From Moringa oleifera (lineage: Eukaryota; Streptophyta; Magnoliopsida; Brassicales; Moringaceae), in assembly GCA_021397835.1 (NCBI GenBank), contig JAJFZO010000658.1, positions 2,549,501-2,613,500 of the forward strand: a stretch of DNA of 64,000 nucleotides. The letters run 5' to 3'. The notes beneath the pieces are model-generated. The model worked only from the letters and a program-made list of their open reading frames with translations. It had not been told where the DNA came from and made no database searches. The position numbers were made by a program, and so were the translations under genes. Position 1 is the first letter of the stretch, and the number at the start of each line of letters is the position of its first letter. This document shows positions 12,261 to 24,227 of the stretch, piece after piece.

Positions 12261-15120
12261 ATGCCTTTGTTAAGAGTTTTCCTTCTATTTTCGCTATTTT
12301 CTCTTGCATGCTCGATTGAGGAATTCAACTTCCACCTGCCGAGACCGCTAATCCTTGAATACACTGAAAATGTCGACACCCAGTTCAGGGAATTTAATGA
12401 GGAACTCGAATTGCAGTGTATGAGCTGGAGGTTTGCAGTGGAGGCAAACAATCTTAGTCCATGGAAGACTATTCCTCAGGAATGTGCGGAGTATGTGAGA
12501 GATTATACGACTGGTCGGGCTTATGTTGTCGATCTCGAGAGAGTGTCAAATGAGGCTGGTATTTTTGCGAGCAGTATTGAATTGAGAGGTGATGGAAAGG
12601 ATGTCTGGGTTTTCGATGTGGACGAGACTTTATTGTCCAATCTGCCGTATTACGCCGAGCATGGCTACGGGTAAGTTGGTTTTTATGATTACTTCTTTGT
12701 TGGTTTCAATTGTTTGATTGGCTGAGAAGATGTTGTAAAGGAGAAGAAAAAGGAACGTGGGTACTTGTATTTTTCACATTATTTGATTTTCGGATATGAG
12801 GAAATAGAGAAATCAAGGATTGTTGACACCTGTTTAGAAATTTTTTGTTTACGTCCTTGGCTTTTCCTCTCTCTCTCTCTGTCTCTCCCTCCTCCTTTTT
12901 GGGCTTCGCTTGTTAAACAGCTCCTTTAACTTAATTGATTGTCCAGAAATTGCTGACTAAATGATTATGGAAGGCTCAAGACAGAAGTGTCTAATAGCTT
13001 GAATTTGGTACAACTCTTGGAAATGGCCGATTGAGGTTTCTGATAAGTCGAGATATCAAATAATGAGACTAGGGCTCTATCTTTTTTCTTTATTTGAAAA
13101 TTCCTGGTAATTTTATCAGTTTGTCAGCTGCCAAACTACATTAAACTTCAAGCTAATTGTACTACTGAGCTGTTATTGATTGAACTTTCTTCTCTGTGAT
13201 AAAATTTGGTCGAAACATTCATAGTTTCTGATTTGGATGTGACTGGGTGTTTGCAGCTTGGAGATTTTTGACCATGCCGATTTTGATAAGTGGGTTGAGA
13301 AGGCTATGGCACCAGCTATTGAGCCCAGTTTGAAACTCTACCGAAAGGTCATGGATTTGGGCTTTAAGGTTTTTCTGCTGACTGGGCGCAGTGAAAGCCA
13401 TAGGCTTGTTACTGTCGAGAATTTGATGAATGCGGGGTTTCATACCTGGGATAAGCTTATCTTGAGGTGAGTATGAAAAACTGTTCTAATTGACAAATTT
13501 GATTGAGATCTGATATAGTATGTTCTGCGATGCATATATCTGAGTTATAATGTCAATTTAATTTGTTTGTGTTACTATGATATTCCAGATTAAGCAGCAT
13601 ATATTGAATTTTCAGTAATTTTGATCATGCAATTTTTCAGCTTGTTTTAGAATCTTCCTACCACATCTCTTCTTTAAGAGAGCAGAATTCTGGATTTGTG
13701 TGAAATGAAGAAAACAAAACATAAGGTCAAATTGATTATACTTTCAGATGGGTTTATCTTTATATTTTTCCCTAATTACTAATGCTAGATGTCAAATTTT
13801 TAAAAGTAATGGCAAGTTTTCTTTCTTCTCCTTCATCTTGAAGGGAAAACCATGTGTGGAAGTAGTATTCACAAAACCTGCTACTATAAAGGTTAATAAT
13901 ACTTAATGCCTTAAAAGAGGCTGCAATTGGAAACATTTCCCTACCTATTATCATTGTCTTTGAAAGATCTTTTGGCCATTTGTTTGTGTCTCATATATCA
14001 TCCTATGCTACATGGAGAATCCTGCAATAAAATTCTGTTAACATGTTGGTTAAGCGGATAATTTGACGAACTGGTGTGCCCATTAGAATCAAATTTTACC
14101 CAGCTTACCTTCTATCAATTAGCCTTTTAATTCCTGATTGTTCCTTTAAAATTTACTTGTGTAATTTGAAGAACTTCTACTTCTCATTTGCTTCTCTTCT
14201 TATACATGTTGGTTCAGAAGAGGGAGTGGGGTATGGAGGCTCCCATTGTTCTTCTCTGGAACAAAAGCCTCAGTAACCATGGTTTCCAACTGTTTTTTCT
14301 TTTGGTGACTTGAGTCATTTTAAGATTCTTTTATTGTCAACAAATAAATTCTTCATTGTCATGCCATTAAAATATTTGTTTTTGGTGGTGCTGTCTTTGT
14401 GTCTTGTAATGTTCTAAAGTATCCTATAAAAGAAAGATTTTATTTGGGATATTCGGTTTTAATCTTACCTATCTGCTTTTTCTTTTCTTTTCCTTTTTCT
14501 CTTTGGGGTGTTTAGTTGTGGGTGGGGATCATGGGGAGACTGGGGCTGGTTATTGTTAAAACTTCTGATGGATTTTTGAAAGTTTTGATCTTTCAAAGCC
14601 AGTGCTAGATCATAAAAATCTGGAATGAGCAGCTTTTATTCTAGTTTTGGTGGTCCATTGTTTCATCATTATTTTCTTTCTCATTTTATTCAGTGCTCCT
14701 TGTTTGTTAGGGTCTTTAATCATTGATACTTTTCCCACATTATTTTTATGAGTTTAAGTCTAAAGGACCAACTGAAAAAGTGGAGAAGCTTTTGATTGCA
14801 CATCATGAAGCTCTAGGACAAGAAAACTTATATCTGAGTTCAGTGGTTTTTAAATATGCTATTACAAATGTTTTATTCCAAATCACTTACCTTTTCCCAC
14901 ATTGTAATCTGAGCTAAATGATGAATGTCTTTTGCTCTGCAGAGGCTCAGATGATCATGGGAAATTGGCAACAATATACAAGTCAGAGAAGAGAGATCAG
15001 ATGGTACATGAGGGCTATAGGATTCTAGGAAACTCTGGCGACCAGTGGAGCGATTTGTTGGGTTCTTCAATGTCCAATCGCTCATTTAAGCTTCCTAATC
15101 CTATGTATTATATTCCCTAA
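12261..15120 (+). CDS. HAD class B-type acid phosphatase / VSP-like protein
   Basis: Three exons (12261-12670, 13257-13466, 14943-15120) with GT..AG introns give 265 residues, the usual length of the plant HAD subfamily IIIB acid phosphatases. A hydrophobic N-terminus (about 1-18, ending LACS) predicts secretion or vacuolar targeting. Family words follow: LPRPLILEY near residue 27, motif I VFDVDET with Asp119, Asp121 and Thr123, motif II LLTGR, a motif III-region Lys in the DKLILR segment, and GSDDHG and GNSGDQWSDLLG near the end; the C-terminus LPNPMYYIP is typical. The nucleophile Asp119 is kept, unlike soybean storage proteins that lost it, so a working phosphatase is likely. It probably releases phosphate from small esters or acts as storage protein; the physiological substrate cannot be read from sequence. 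The second intron is long (about 1.5 kb). Confidence 0.93.
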
Positions 15121-15182
15121 AAAGAAGGGGACTCCTGTTCTTGTATAACATTCAGGAATCTTGCAACTTGTAAAGGCATTTA

Positions 15183-15188
15183 AATAAA
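15183..15188 (+). terminator. Candidate polyadenylation signal
   Basis: AATAAA lies 63 nt beyond the acid phosphatase stop codon, in a U-rich context, as expected for a plant near-upstream element. Confidence 0.4.
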
Positions 15189-15490
15189 CAAATGTCGTAT
15201 TACTGACTTATTTGGGACTTGATTTATCATATCATGCGGAAACAGACGAAAGTTCAACTGGACTGCATTGCATAATTTGATCTTTTCCCTTTCCTACAAA
15301 TGTCTGGTAGTACAGATTTGGGGTTTGATAGCTGTTTGTGGATTGACAGCTTGTAAATTTGAAAAAATTATGTTATCTAGCCTTTACATGCAAATAAATT
15401 TCCTTCATGATAGTATTCTGATTCAGTGGCAAAATGTGGTATTCTGGTTATTTAATTTGTTTATATGTCTATGTATTTTAAACATACTAA

Positions 15491-17216
15491 GTACTGTACG
15501 ATGAACTGTGGCATGGCCGATTGTTCAAACTGGTTGATTCTGGACCAGCACATTATGCAGATGGGACATTGCATGAAATGCTAATAAGCCTACAGAATTT
15601 AGTGGCCTCTCCAGTTCCATTAAGCCTTCCCCAAATAAAGAGAGCAGGTGTGTAGCTTGATTGGTGTGCTTTTACCTTTATTGAGTGAATTATGAATGAA
15701 TTTCCAGTTGATGGTAATGATTATAAAACCAAGAGCAAGGAGCAAAGCTCTGGACATTAGGGTGATCCACCAAATTTGTTCATTATAAACTATTTATTTC
15801 ACCTAATCTTTTTATGTTTTTCAGGTGCCATGAAGAGGAAAAATTGATAGATATTCTTCGGATGTAAGTAACAAAGCAAGGTGCCATTGCCATCTCACTG
15901 GTATCCTCTTGATTGTGTCATTAGGACAGTAATATCATCCTCCATTGTTTTTATTACCAGTTTCTTGTGCTGTAAGGACTTGAACAATTGGCTTCTGGTA
16001 GCAATTGCAGCTTTTGCATTTCATGGGACAAATTCTTGTCCTTTTCCTTTTCTCTCCTTTTTTAAATTGGTTCCTTTCTTCTGTCTCTTCCCTTTAGTTT
16101 CCCTTTTCAATCAAAATATTTTCCTTTCACCATCAAAAGGTATATTCCCTATGCCCACCACCCAGAGGTAGCCTACCCCAATGCTCATGCCTGAATGAGG
16201 ACCTCCATAAATTGCTTATACTATATCATACCAGGACCACATTGATAGTTTCATTCCTTTTCTCCACTAAGAGAACCACAACCTTTGCATTCGTCCCTTG
16301 GCCTGAGTCAGTAGATCAGTGAAAGCAATGCACTTGCTTCCATTTGAACTTGTCACATTCAAGTTGTCAGCGAATTTTAGCCTGATAAGCCTTAGAATTC
16401 GATGCTGAACCATAAAAAATCTGAATCATTATGCAAAGTTAAGAATCAGATATGTATTGCATCATAAATTATGACAACAATGTAGAGGCAAATACTGCTA
16501 TATTATGAGATGCAAATGCTATGGTCTTGCTGTATATTCAATTGATTAGAATCACTGATCTCTTTTGACATCTTCAAATTTTCTCAAGACATGTCTCCAA
16601 CATCTAGACTTCTTAAGTTCGTCATTGATTTTTCTTTGGTGGGGCTGGTTTTATAAGACATCCTGTTTCGATATCCATAGCTAATGATATCATTGGAGAA
16701 GAACACGCAGATGTGAGAGGGATTCACAAAGAGCATAAAAAATATGTCTTCAACAACCACTTACCACTTTTTCTTAGTTGTGGGCTCATGTGATATGATT
16801 CTATCACATTTTCTTGTTGATCACATGATATTCAAAAAAAAAAGACTACCCAATAAATGGATATGGATCAATCTTGTATGTTTACTGGGCATTGTTGGGA
16901 GGGAATTAGGTTAGTATGTCCCCTCACCACATGTGCTTCTTATATTATAATGCATTTTCCCATATCTTCAGTGATATCACTTTATGAAGTTCTCTGATCA
17001 GAAACTATTAAAATTAGAGTGTCCATATCCCCATTTCAGGATTAGAGTACAACTGTTAGTCAATAATTGATTATGGTATGCTCTAAAGATCTGATTACAT
17101 GAGAGAATGTACTCCTCAGTCGTCACAGATTTATCTCTTTTGTTCTTTTGCTATCATGCAGCTTTGACCTTTGGTGCGATGAGATGAAACATGATTTACA
17201 GCAGAGATCTGCTTAG
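15491..17216 (+). pseudogene. Orphan coding-like exons of an unidentified protein
   Basis: Three short segments look like exons of a protein C-terminus. Segment A (15491-15647) is open for 52 codons and contains HYADGTLHEMLISLQNL and PVPLSLPQIK, then a donor-like AG/GTGTGT. Segment B (15825-15863) lies between TTTTTCAG and GTAAGT and reads CHEEEKLIDILR. Segment C (17162-17216) follows ATGCAG and reads FDLWCDEMKHDLQQ, then stops; B to C joins in frame. A to B is off by one base, and no upstream exons or start were found. I do not recognise the family. It could be the decayed tail of a lost gene, a fragment captured by a transposon, or the 3' end of a gene whose upstream exons I missed. Confidence 0.4.
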
Positions 17217-17586
17217 GATTTGTTACGAAAAAGGAGTAGATGGCCAAGACCATGGGTAAGCATGAACCTGTTTCATCTCCCTATGCAAATGCATTTTGAT
17301 ATTTTTCCAACCAGAAAAATTAATGCTTGATGTTGAGTCTGATCCAGATTTTGATTTTTCTCAAACTTATGTGACACATTTATTGCACTTGATGGAAATT
17401 ATCTTATTTAAATTTTTTATTGAAAAATTAAGAAAATATACCTAAAATGTTGAGTAGAAATGGGACATGAAAGATGCTTAATTACAAGTAGCTTAAAAGG
17501 AAAGTGATTAATGAGCTAATCCGTAGACTTCAATCTCACATTTAGTATAAGAGCTTTTATAAGCTGATATGGCCATGGTGGAATGA

Positions 17587-17622
17587 ATTAAAATTAAAAT
17601 TAAAATTAAAATTAAAATTAAA
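17587..17622. repeat. Hexanucleotide tandem array
   Basis: About six perfect units of the AATTAA/TTAAAA permutation in a row. It is a simple minisatellite next to the ACGT-box block. Confidence 0.9.
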
Positions 17623-17837
17623 TAATTGATATTGAAAGAAGGGAATAGGAAGGTCAGTCGGTTGTCCGTACTCTGTGATAGGGGCAACGGTCCCGCCGGA
17701 TTCATTTTGCTACAAATTAAAAAAAAAAAAGTGGGCCCACAGCCAGAGCCATCGAAAACACGCTTTCATCGGGTGGGGTCGCTCAATGCCTCATCAATCA
17801 GCGCCGCGATTTTACACTGTGTCTCAACTCTCAACCA

Positions 17838-17972
17838 CCACGTAATGTTACGACCATAAAGAAAGAACTTCTGGTATGGACGACCACACACAATTATTAC
17901 CCCATGAGATTCCCCCGGACACGTGGAGAACCAGAATTCGTCCAAAACATTCCAGTAGAGCTAAGACACGTG
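17838..17972. promoter_or_regulatory. Cluster of ACGT (G-box/ABRE-like) elements
   Basis: Two full palindromic G-boxes, CACGTG at 17920-17925 and 17967-17972, both in the extended ABRE-like form ACACGTG, plus CCACGTAA near 17838-17845, fall within 135 bp in a GC-richer island. Such pairs bind bZIP/bHLH factors and are typical of ABA- or light-responsive promoters. The nearest coding start downstream is about 1.6 kb away, so the target is uncertain. Confidence 0.45.
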
Positions 17973-19613
17973 TTCACCTGCTAGCTTACCCTTTCATTTG
18001 GGCATCTGTTACACATCATACTTGGTGTCGAGTAAGTGAACTTAAAAATAACCCAAGGAATAATCCACTGCGTTTTGTGCTATATTTGATATCTGAAGAA
18101 TCTTAGTTACTACCAATACCTTTAAAAACACTGCACTTGATTTTCTTTTGTTAAAGTAACAGTATCATTTTTGACGCTTTGATATTGATGGTGATCAATC
18201 AATCTTGTTTGGGCCGTTCCTAAGTATACACAAGAGGGTCCCCCAGGTTTGATCCAAGATCCTGGACCATGTCTGTCTATCTTGTGATTAACAATCTCCC
18301 AGCTGGCTATCACATCATATGATCATCAGTTTAAGTTACAGGCATGATTTCTCTGTCAACAGCTCATGGGCCACATACTGGTCTTTCTCCATCCGAGGTA
18401 TGCCATTTCTCTTACAAGGTTCCATACTTTACATGCACTCTTTCATCTTTTTCACTTTATCTTTTTTTCCTTTTGATTATAAAAACTTAATTTTGGCACA
18501 AATTAGGTTAATTAATAAAGACAATTCATTGAAAGTTTTCAACTTTGAAGGCTTCATTTGTTGAAAAAGTACTGTACATGAAGAAAGAAGAGAACTTTGA
18601 AGTGGGCAGACGTTTTTGGGTAGGTTCCTTAAAGGCATGTAAGCTCATCCCATGTGATATTGTCATGCTTTTCTGTTTAGCAATTAGAAATGGAAAAAAG
18701 AAGAACTGAACTGAAGATGTCTTTTTCAATAAGGAAATCATACCTCATTTAGATAAATAATTACTGAGAATAGCTACTGTAAAAAAAATATATACAGTAT
18801 AATAACTATATATAACTTGTAAATTAAGATTGGATTGAAGATCTCTCTCATACAAAATCTGATATCATCAGGTACCCATGTATGGATAATTTCTCTGGTT
18901 CTTTTTCACAGATTCTTCTGTTAAATGCTTAGGTTGGAAGTAGTTTCTGGATTTTAGACCAATAGGGTGAGACAGGAAGCCTCCTTTCAGGAGAGAAGAT
19001 AATCAATTCACCCTATAAAAAAAGGTTATAGAGAAAATAACTGGAATGTCATCTCTGCTGCTGATGTCACCACCACCAGTCAGAGCCCATATCCTTTTCA
19101 TGAGGTAAATCATTGATTAGAGTAAGCTTTAATGGCATGTGGGAACTTTCAGTCTTCCACAATCTTGCAGCACAAATGCAAAGGAAACAGTCAATCCATT
19201 AGGTAAAATATCACATGGTTAGATCTGTCTAAACTAGATTCGGCTCAGCATATTGGTTCTCTTATTCTGTTCCTTCTCCTAACTGGCAAATTCATTTGCA
19301 TTTCTCATTTCTCTTGATCAAACTCATAAGATTAAGAAACTTTTTCTCCTCTCAAATAGCTTCCGGAAATCTTGGGTTCTTCTTCCCCACCCACAATGTT
19401 CATATCTGTCTTCATCTACTTGTCTTCCATACCCAACTAGTCCAACCTGGAGAGGGAAACATGGGTTTTTCCATGAAATTTGATCTGAATTTCCATAAAA
19501 TCTTGTAACTTTTCAGTCTCAGATATAGAACCCAAATCTTCATTCTTTGTCTCTTTCTCACTCTTGCTCTTCAATTCTTGAGAGTCACAGAAGAGAATCA
19601 AAAGTCTGATGAA

Positions 19614-21745
19614 ATGAGAAACACCCAATTGCTAAAATTGGTTGTTGGACTAACTTCAGCAACCTTCTTGCTTATTCTCTTCATCGTCATCTTCTTCTGC
19701 CGCAGAAGAACAGCTAGAAATGACCAATATGACATAGAGAGCACAGAGCAGAAACATGAAGAAGAGTCCATGATGGAGGACCTGGTTACTTTCAGTGGCG
19801 GTCAGGACCTCACAATCTGTGACATTCTTGATGCGCCGGGTGAAGTGATAGGGAAATCCAACTGTGGAACTTTGTACAAGGCTTTGTTGCAGAGGATCAA
19901 CAATGTGAGGTTACTCAGGTTCTTGAGGCCTGTGTGCACTGCAACAGGGAAAGAGTTTGCTGAAGTGATTGAATTGTTGGGGTGCATTAGGCATCCAAAT
20001 TTGGTGCCTCTTCTGGGATATTATGCAGGGCCAAGAGGAGAGAAGCTTCTTGTTCATCCATTCTATAGGCGTGGAAATCTGGCTCAGTTCATTAGAGGTG
20101 AGTTTCTGGCTTTTGTTGATCACATTTTATGTTTAGTTGTCAAGAATTGCAGGAAAATTGAAGGTAGGTTATCTTCTCTCAAATCTGATGTAAATTCAGC
20201 TTACCTGACTTGAGCTTCTTATGTTTTAAAAATTCAAGATTCACTCTTCACCTTATATCTCCCTCAGGAAATAAGAGAAGATATTCAGATTACATCTCTC
20301 ATTATTCTTCAATTCGTTACAATTTCTTTTGGCAAAAGGATTAGTTGTGCTTGCTTAAGTGTTGAAGTAAGGAAGGGCTAATAAATAAATGAAGTGAAAC
20401 AGGAAAAATTGTGATTGATAAGGCTTCTCTGAAATTTGTCCTTTTTTACTCATTTGGGTTCATCTGGTATATTGTCCATTGCATTTTCTTTAGTACCGAA
20501 CAAGGAATTGTTTGCGGTTTGCCATTTCTAATCTTTTAATCCTTCTTACTTTTCATCTTTAGGTTTTTGGACTTATTCTCTCTTAGTTCATGAAACCTGA
20601 AATGATGTTTGAGCTGTTAACAGATAAACCATGGGTCAGGCAATGGTTCCCCCTTGCAATATTTATTATGAGAAGAATTCCATTGTTTCTTTCAAGTTTT
20701 TTTTTTATGCATTTATTGCTTGTTGGTAGATAGGAAAGCCCAGAAAAAAAAATAGTAGAGAAGGGCCTTTGTTTTTTATTTCTTTTGGTGCTATGGTTGA
20801 TTGCTTAGGGAAGTCCACAGACACAATTTGTTTTTGGCAGGATCAATCATGTCTCTTCTTGGGACTGATAGTATTTAGATCTCTTCTAATATACGTAATC
20901 TTCTTGTAATAGCCAACAACATGCCATTTCTTTGTTGGGCACCCACCTTTGTCTCTTTCTTTAGCTTTCCCACCTAGAAGAAAATGATGATACACATTTT
21001 ACTTTCATCTTTCAGATCTTATCTTGTATTGTTAAATAATCTTAGAACTTCCTGCACTTCAACTTCTCCTTTGGTAACCAAATGCTCCTTGAAGTTTGCT
21101 TTTGGAGCTTTGATGCTTTTAATATTGGATAGAATATGTTGTTGATGTGCAGATGGAAGTGGGGAGACACACAAATGGGCTACAATTTATAGGATTTCGA
21201 TTGGCATTGCCAGAGGATTGGATCATCTTCATACAGGATTGCAGAACCCTGTGATTCATGGAAACCTCAAGTCTAAAAATGTACTTTTGGATCGCAACTA
21301 CCATCCATGCATCTCAGACTTTGGTCTGCATCTTCTCTTGAATCCTACCGCTGGTCAAGAAATGCTTGAAGCTTCAGCAGCTCAGGGCTACAAAGCTCCT
21401 GAGCTGATCAAAATGAAGGATGCAAGTGAAGAGACTGACATATACAGTTTTGGGGTGATCTTACTTGAACTGCTTGCAGGGAAGGAGCCGATTAATGAGA
21501 ATCCAACACCTGATGAGGACTTTTATCTGCCAAACTTCATGAGAAATGCAGTTTTTGATCATAGAATCTCGGATTTGTATCATCCAGACATACTTCTAAG
21601 TATCAACAATGATCATGAAAACCCCGTGACTGAAGATCTGATTCTCAAATTCTTCCAGCTTGCAATAGCTTGTTGTTCTCCTTCACCTTCTCTCAGACCT
21701 AACATTAAGCAAGTCCTCAGGAAGCTTGAAGAAATTGGAAAATAG
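19614..21745 (+). CDS. Membrane-anchored pseudokinase, LRR-RLK (TMKL1-like) type
   Basis: Two exons, 19614-20097 and 21153-21745, joined by a 1055-bp GT..AG intron, encode 358 residues. The protein opens with one transmembrane helix (about 10-29) followed by a basic stop-transfer CRRRTAR, then an acidic linker and a kinase-like domain (about 75-355). There is no leucine-rich ectodomain and no signal peptide before the helix. The glycine loop is degraded (IGKSNCGTLYK), the lysine position reads VRLLRF, HRD is replaced by HGN (His197-Asn199), while SDFG and YKAPEL survive. The missing catalytic Asp and Lys predict no phosphotransfer. It resembles the kinase half of inactive RLKs such as TMKL1, which act as scaffolds or regulators at the plasma membrane. 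I chose ATG 19614; the frame is open further upstream but has no ATG. Confidence 0.85.
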
Positions 21746-22940
21746 ATGCTCTGACATTTAGTGGAAAAGTGAACTGGGTGTTGGTGGGAGTTTGCTGCTT
21801 GATTGCTTTCAGGCTTCATTTCAAGATCAACATGTTGATGTTAACAGCCAAGATGGGAGTGATGACCATGTATCAGAGAACCGCAAAAGGGTGTCTCTTG
21901 AAATGGCTTAATATTTTGGTCGCAGAGCAGGATTGTGAAACTGGTGACAAGACTTCGTAGCTGAAGAACAAAATTTGTGCATCTTAGCCATCGATATGGG
22001 GAGTAGAATTAGCAACTTCGTCGGGTTACAGGATTTCTTTATTGCAAAATATCAGCAACAGGAGGCAGTGAATTTCCTCTTTTCCCGGCTTCCAGCTTTG
22101 ATGTGCTATGACATGAAGACAGGAGAGAGAGAGAACCAATTGTGCCAAAGCATCAAGCAATTAAACTTCTAGGAAGTTCTAGGTAGTTGCTCTCAGATGA
22201 CATTCTAATTGCCAACTTCAAAAGTCTACAGGGATTCTACATTAGAAGAAGATAAAGAATACGCTATCGGCTGGTTAGTCCATTCTTTGTCCTAAGAACA
22301 CCAATTGCTAGTTTCCAGATTTTTCTTTTGTTAGTGAACTTAAAGCTTGGAACAGTTGCTTATTGTATAATCAACATACACGCTAATTTACAGTGAAAGA
22401 AATTCATCTCTCTCTCTCCCTCTCTCCTCTTTGTCTATGCATCCAGTTCATTTCCTGAAAATCTTTAGCCCACAAAGGTCGAGGGCTAGTGGTGGGTATG
22501 AATTATTAATCTGATGGTGAGAGCACAATATCTGGTGAATTGTGGTGGGTAACTGTGTAATATGGGGATAACTATTGCACCTTTTGAAATTGTCTGTTCT
22601 GTTCAAATGGCTTAATGGACTCTGCACTTTTGTCAGTTGAGCACATTATCAGCTCCAGTGGACCACTGATCATCTTTATTTCTTGGCTGAACAATGGCAG
22701 AACCTTTGCCCCACCAAGCCAAAACAACCTCCATGGATATCAGGTAAGCACTTTCACAAATTTGCTGCAATGATCCTGTACAGGTAAGTCTGAATATAAT
22801 CCAAACAGCAGAAACACTGTAAAACAGAAGGTACCAATAAGTACTGGCAGACGACCTGGATACTTGATATCAATTATAAGCATCATAATAGTTCCAAATA
22901 CTAAAGAACACTCAGGGCATCAGGGAGCAAAATCATGAAG
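21746..22940. other. 3' flank of the pseudokinase gene
   Basis: This holds the 3' UTR and spacer. Short open frames here have no recognisable composition. A (TC)n patch lies near 22408-22430. No other gene was supported. Confidence 0.5.
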
Positions 22941-22959
22941 CACCTTGAAAATTCTAAAA

Positions 22960-23410
22960 TTCTATCCTGGAAGCTGCAACTGATGGCCTTGCGTTGGTAT
23001 GTGCAGTACCAAAAATGATTCTTCATCATGGCCTGGGAATAACAGAAAGTATTCAAATGCATAATAATTCCAGTCAGATGGATCCCAGTAACTTCTCATC
23101 ATCTCTGGATAGGCAGTTACAACTGCATCAAGATCAACTTGATACTTCCTGGAAATCTCCCTTCATCTGGTAGACACTGAGATGGTTTTTATTGTCAGCA
23201 CTGTTTGTTATGACATGTAAATGGTTCTGAGATTCTGTGTAGTATCCACATGTGCTCGCATATATCAATCGTGGGTATTTAGCGGTATTGCTCTTGGTCA
23301 ACATCAAAACAAATGGAAGTCCCCAGGCCACTCATCCAATGAAAGATTACATAGCTTGGAAATAATATGCATTCTTCCATTAGCTTTGACATATCAAATG
23401 ATGTCCTGCT
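22960..23410 (-). pseudogene. Frameshifted F-box protein relic
   Basis: Read on the minus strand, pieces in different frames line up in order with the middle-to-late part of the intact F-box protein encoded at 24228-25493: FDMSKLMEECILFPS, then FDVDQEQY, NHLHV, HLSVYQM, then KYQVDLDAVVTAYPEM and EESFLVLHIP, against KYQVDL..AAAYPEM and EDSYLVLHIP of the intact copy. Frame changes occur near 23281 and 23135, and the F-box and C-terminus are missing. It is therefore a decayed tandem paralogue in the same orientation about 1 kb downstream of the intact gene. An unsequenced exon structure is possible but would need several unsupported introns. Confidence 0.75.
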
Positions 23411-23819
23411 CATCTTTTTTTTTGGGATAAAATTTTTAGGTAAAATATATAATGCAAAGAATTATTGCTGGAAACATCAACATGGAAAAGGGTCATTGTG
23501 TTTTGTTATCTGTTTTTCCAATTTGAAGCCAGCAGAAACATGAAACCTAAGGAGAGAGCTTTCCTTTCCTCTCTTTGGGTAAGTCTTTCAGTGCCTCTGA
23601 AATGCTTAAAAACCTAGGCTAAGCTTTCTGCCTCATACTGTTAAACAGCAAAGCTGGGTAGCAACTCAACCTTGGTAAAAATCTGTATGAGTTGAATTGA
23701 AGCCTAAACATGAGGCCTTTTCGTATTAGCTGTGAAATAAAATTGAAAATTTGATCATGGAATCCACAACTCAAATAGAATTAATTTTGAAGTCTTAACT
23801 CAGAATCTCATGGTATGCC

Positions 23820-23820
23820 A

Positions 23821-23852
<32 letters not shown>
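23820..23852. repeat. (AT)n(AC)n compound microsatellite
   Basis: About eleven AT units pass directly into five AC units, between the F-box relic and the intact F-box gene. Confidence 0.95.
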
Positions 23853-24227
23853 GTATTGAAGGCACTGTTCTATCAGAAGACTAGGTCTAGGCAACCGACT
23901 TCTTATCAGTATGAAGGCACCCTGGCAGTTGTACTAATTTTCAAAGACCATTGCTCCAACTTTCTGTTATCTTACTGGAGATTATAGAGCAGAAAATGAT
24001 CCTTAGTGAACTCATTGTTAATTAACACTCAGAAGTTGACAATTACATCTGGAGAAATAATATGATTTCTTTTGAAAGAGATAGAGACTGAAAATACTCT
24101 AAAATACTATTATTTGCTCGGTAGCCATTCATCATTACAGCAAAGTCATCTAAAATTTCAAGACCTCAAGCAACTATGTCAACGATGGGACTAGAACAAC
24201 CAAACTGATCTCCCAGAAGAACTGGAA

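Larger units (their letters stand above)
17217..19613. other. Spacer and upstream region of the pseudokinase gene
   Basis: No complete gene is seen. It contains a hexanucleotide array at about 17587-17622, a GC-richer block with ACGT boxes at 17838-17972, and TATAAAA at 19014-19020 that could be the TATA box of the downstream kinase-like gene. An exon-like piece near 18342-18396 (AG before, GTATGC after, open frame HDFSVNSSWATYWSF) may belong to a transcript but is too short to assign. Confidence 0.4.

Noticed and set aside
21769..22172. Two short plus-strand frames after the pseudokinase stop
   Set aside because: They lie in the expected 3' UTR, lack similarity to anything recognisable and have no splice link to the kinase exons.
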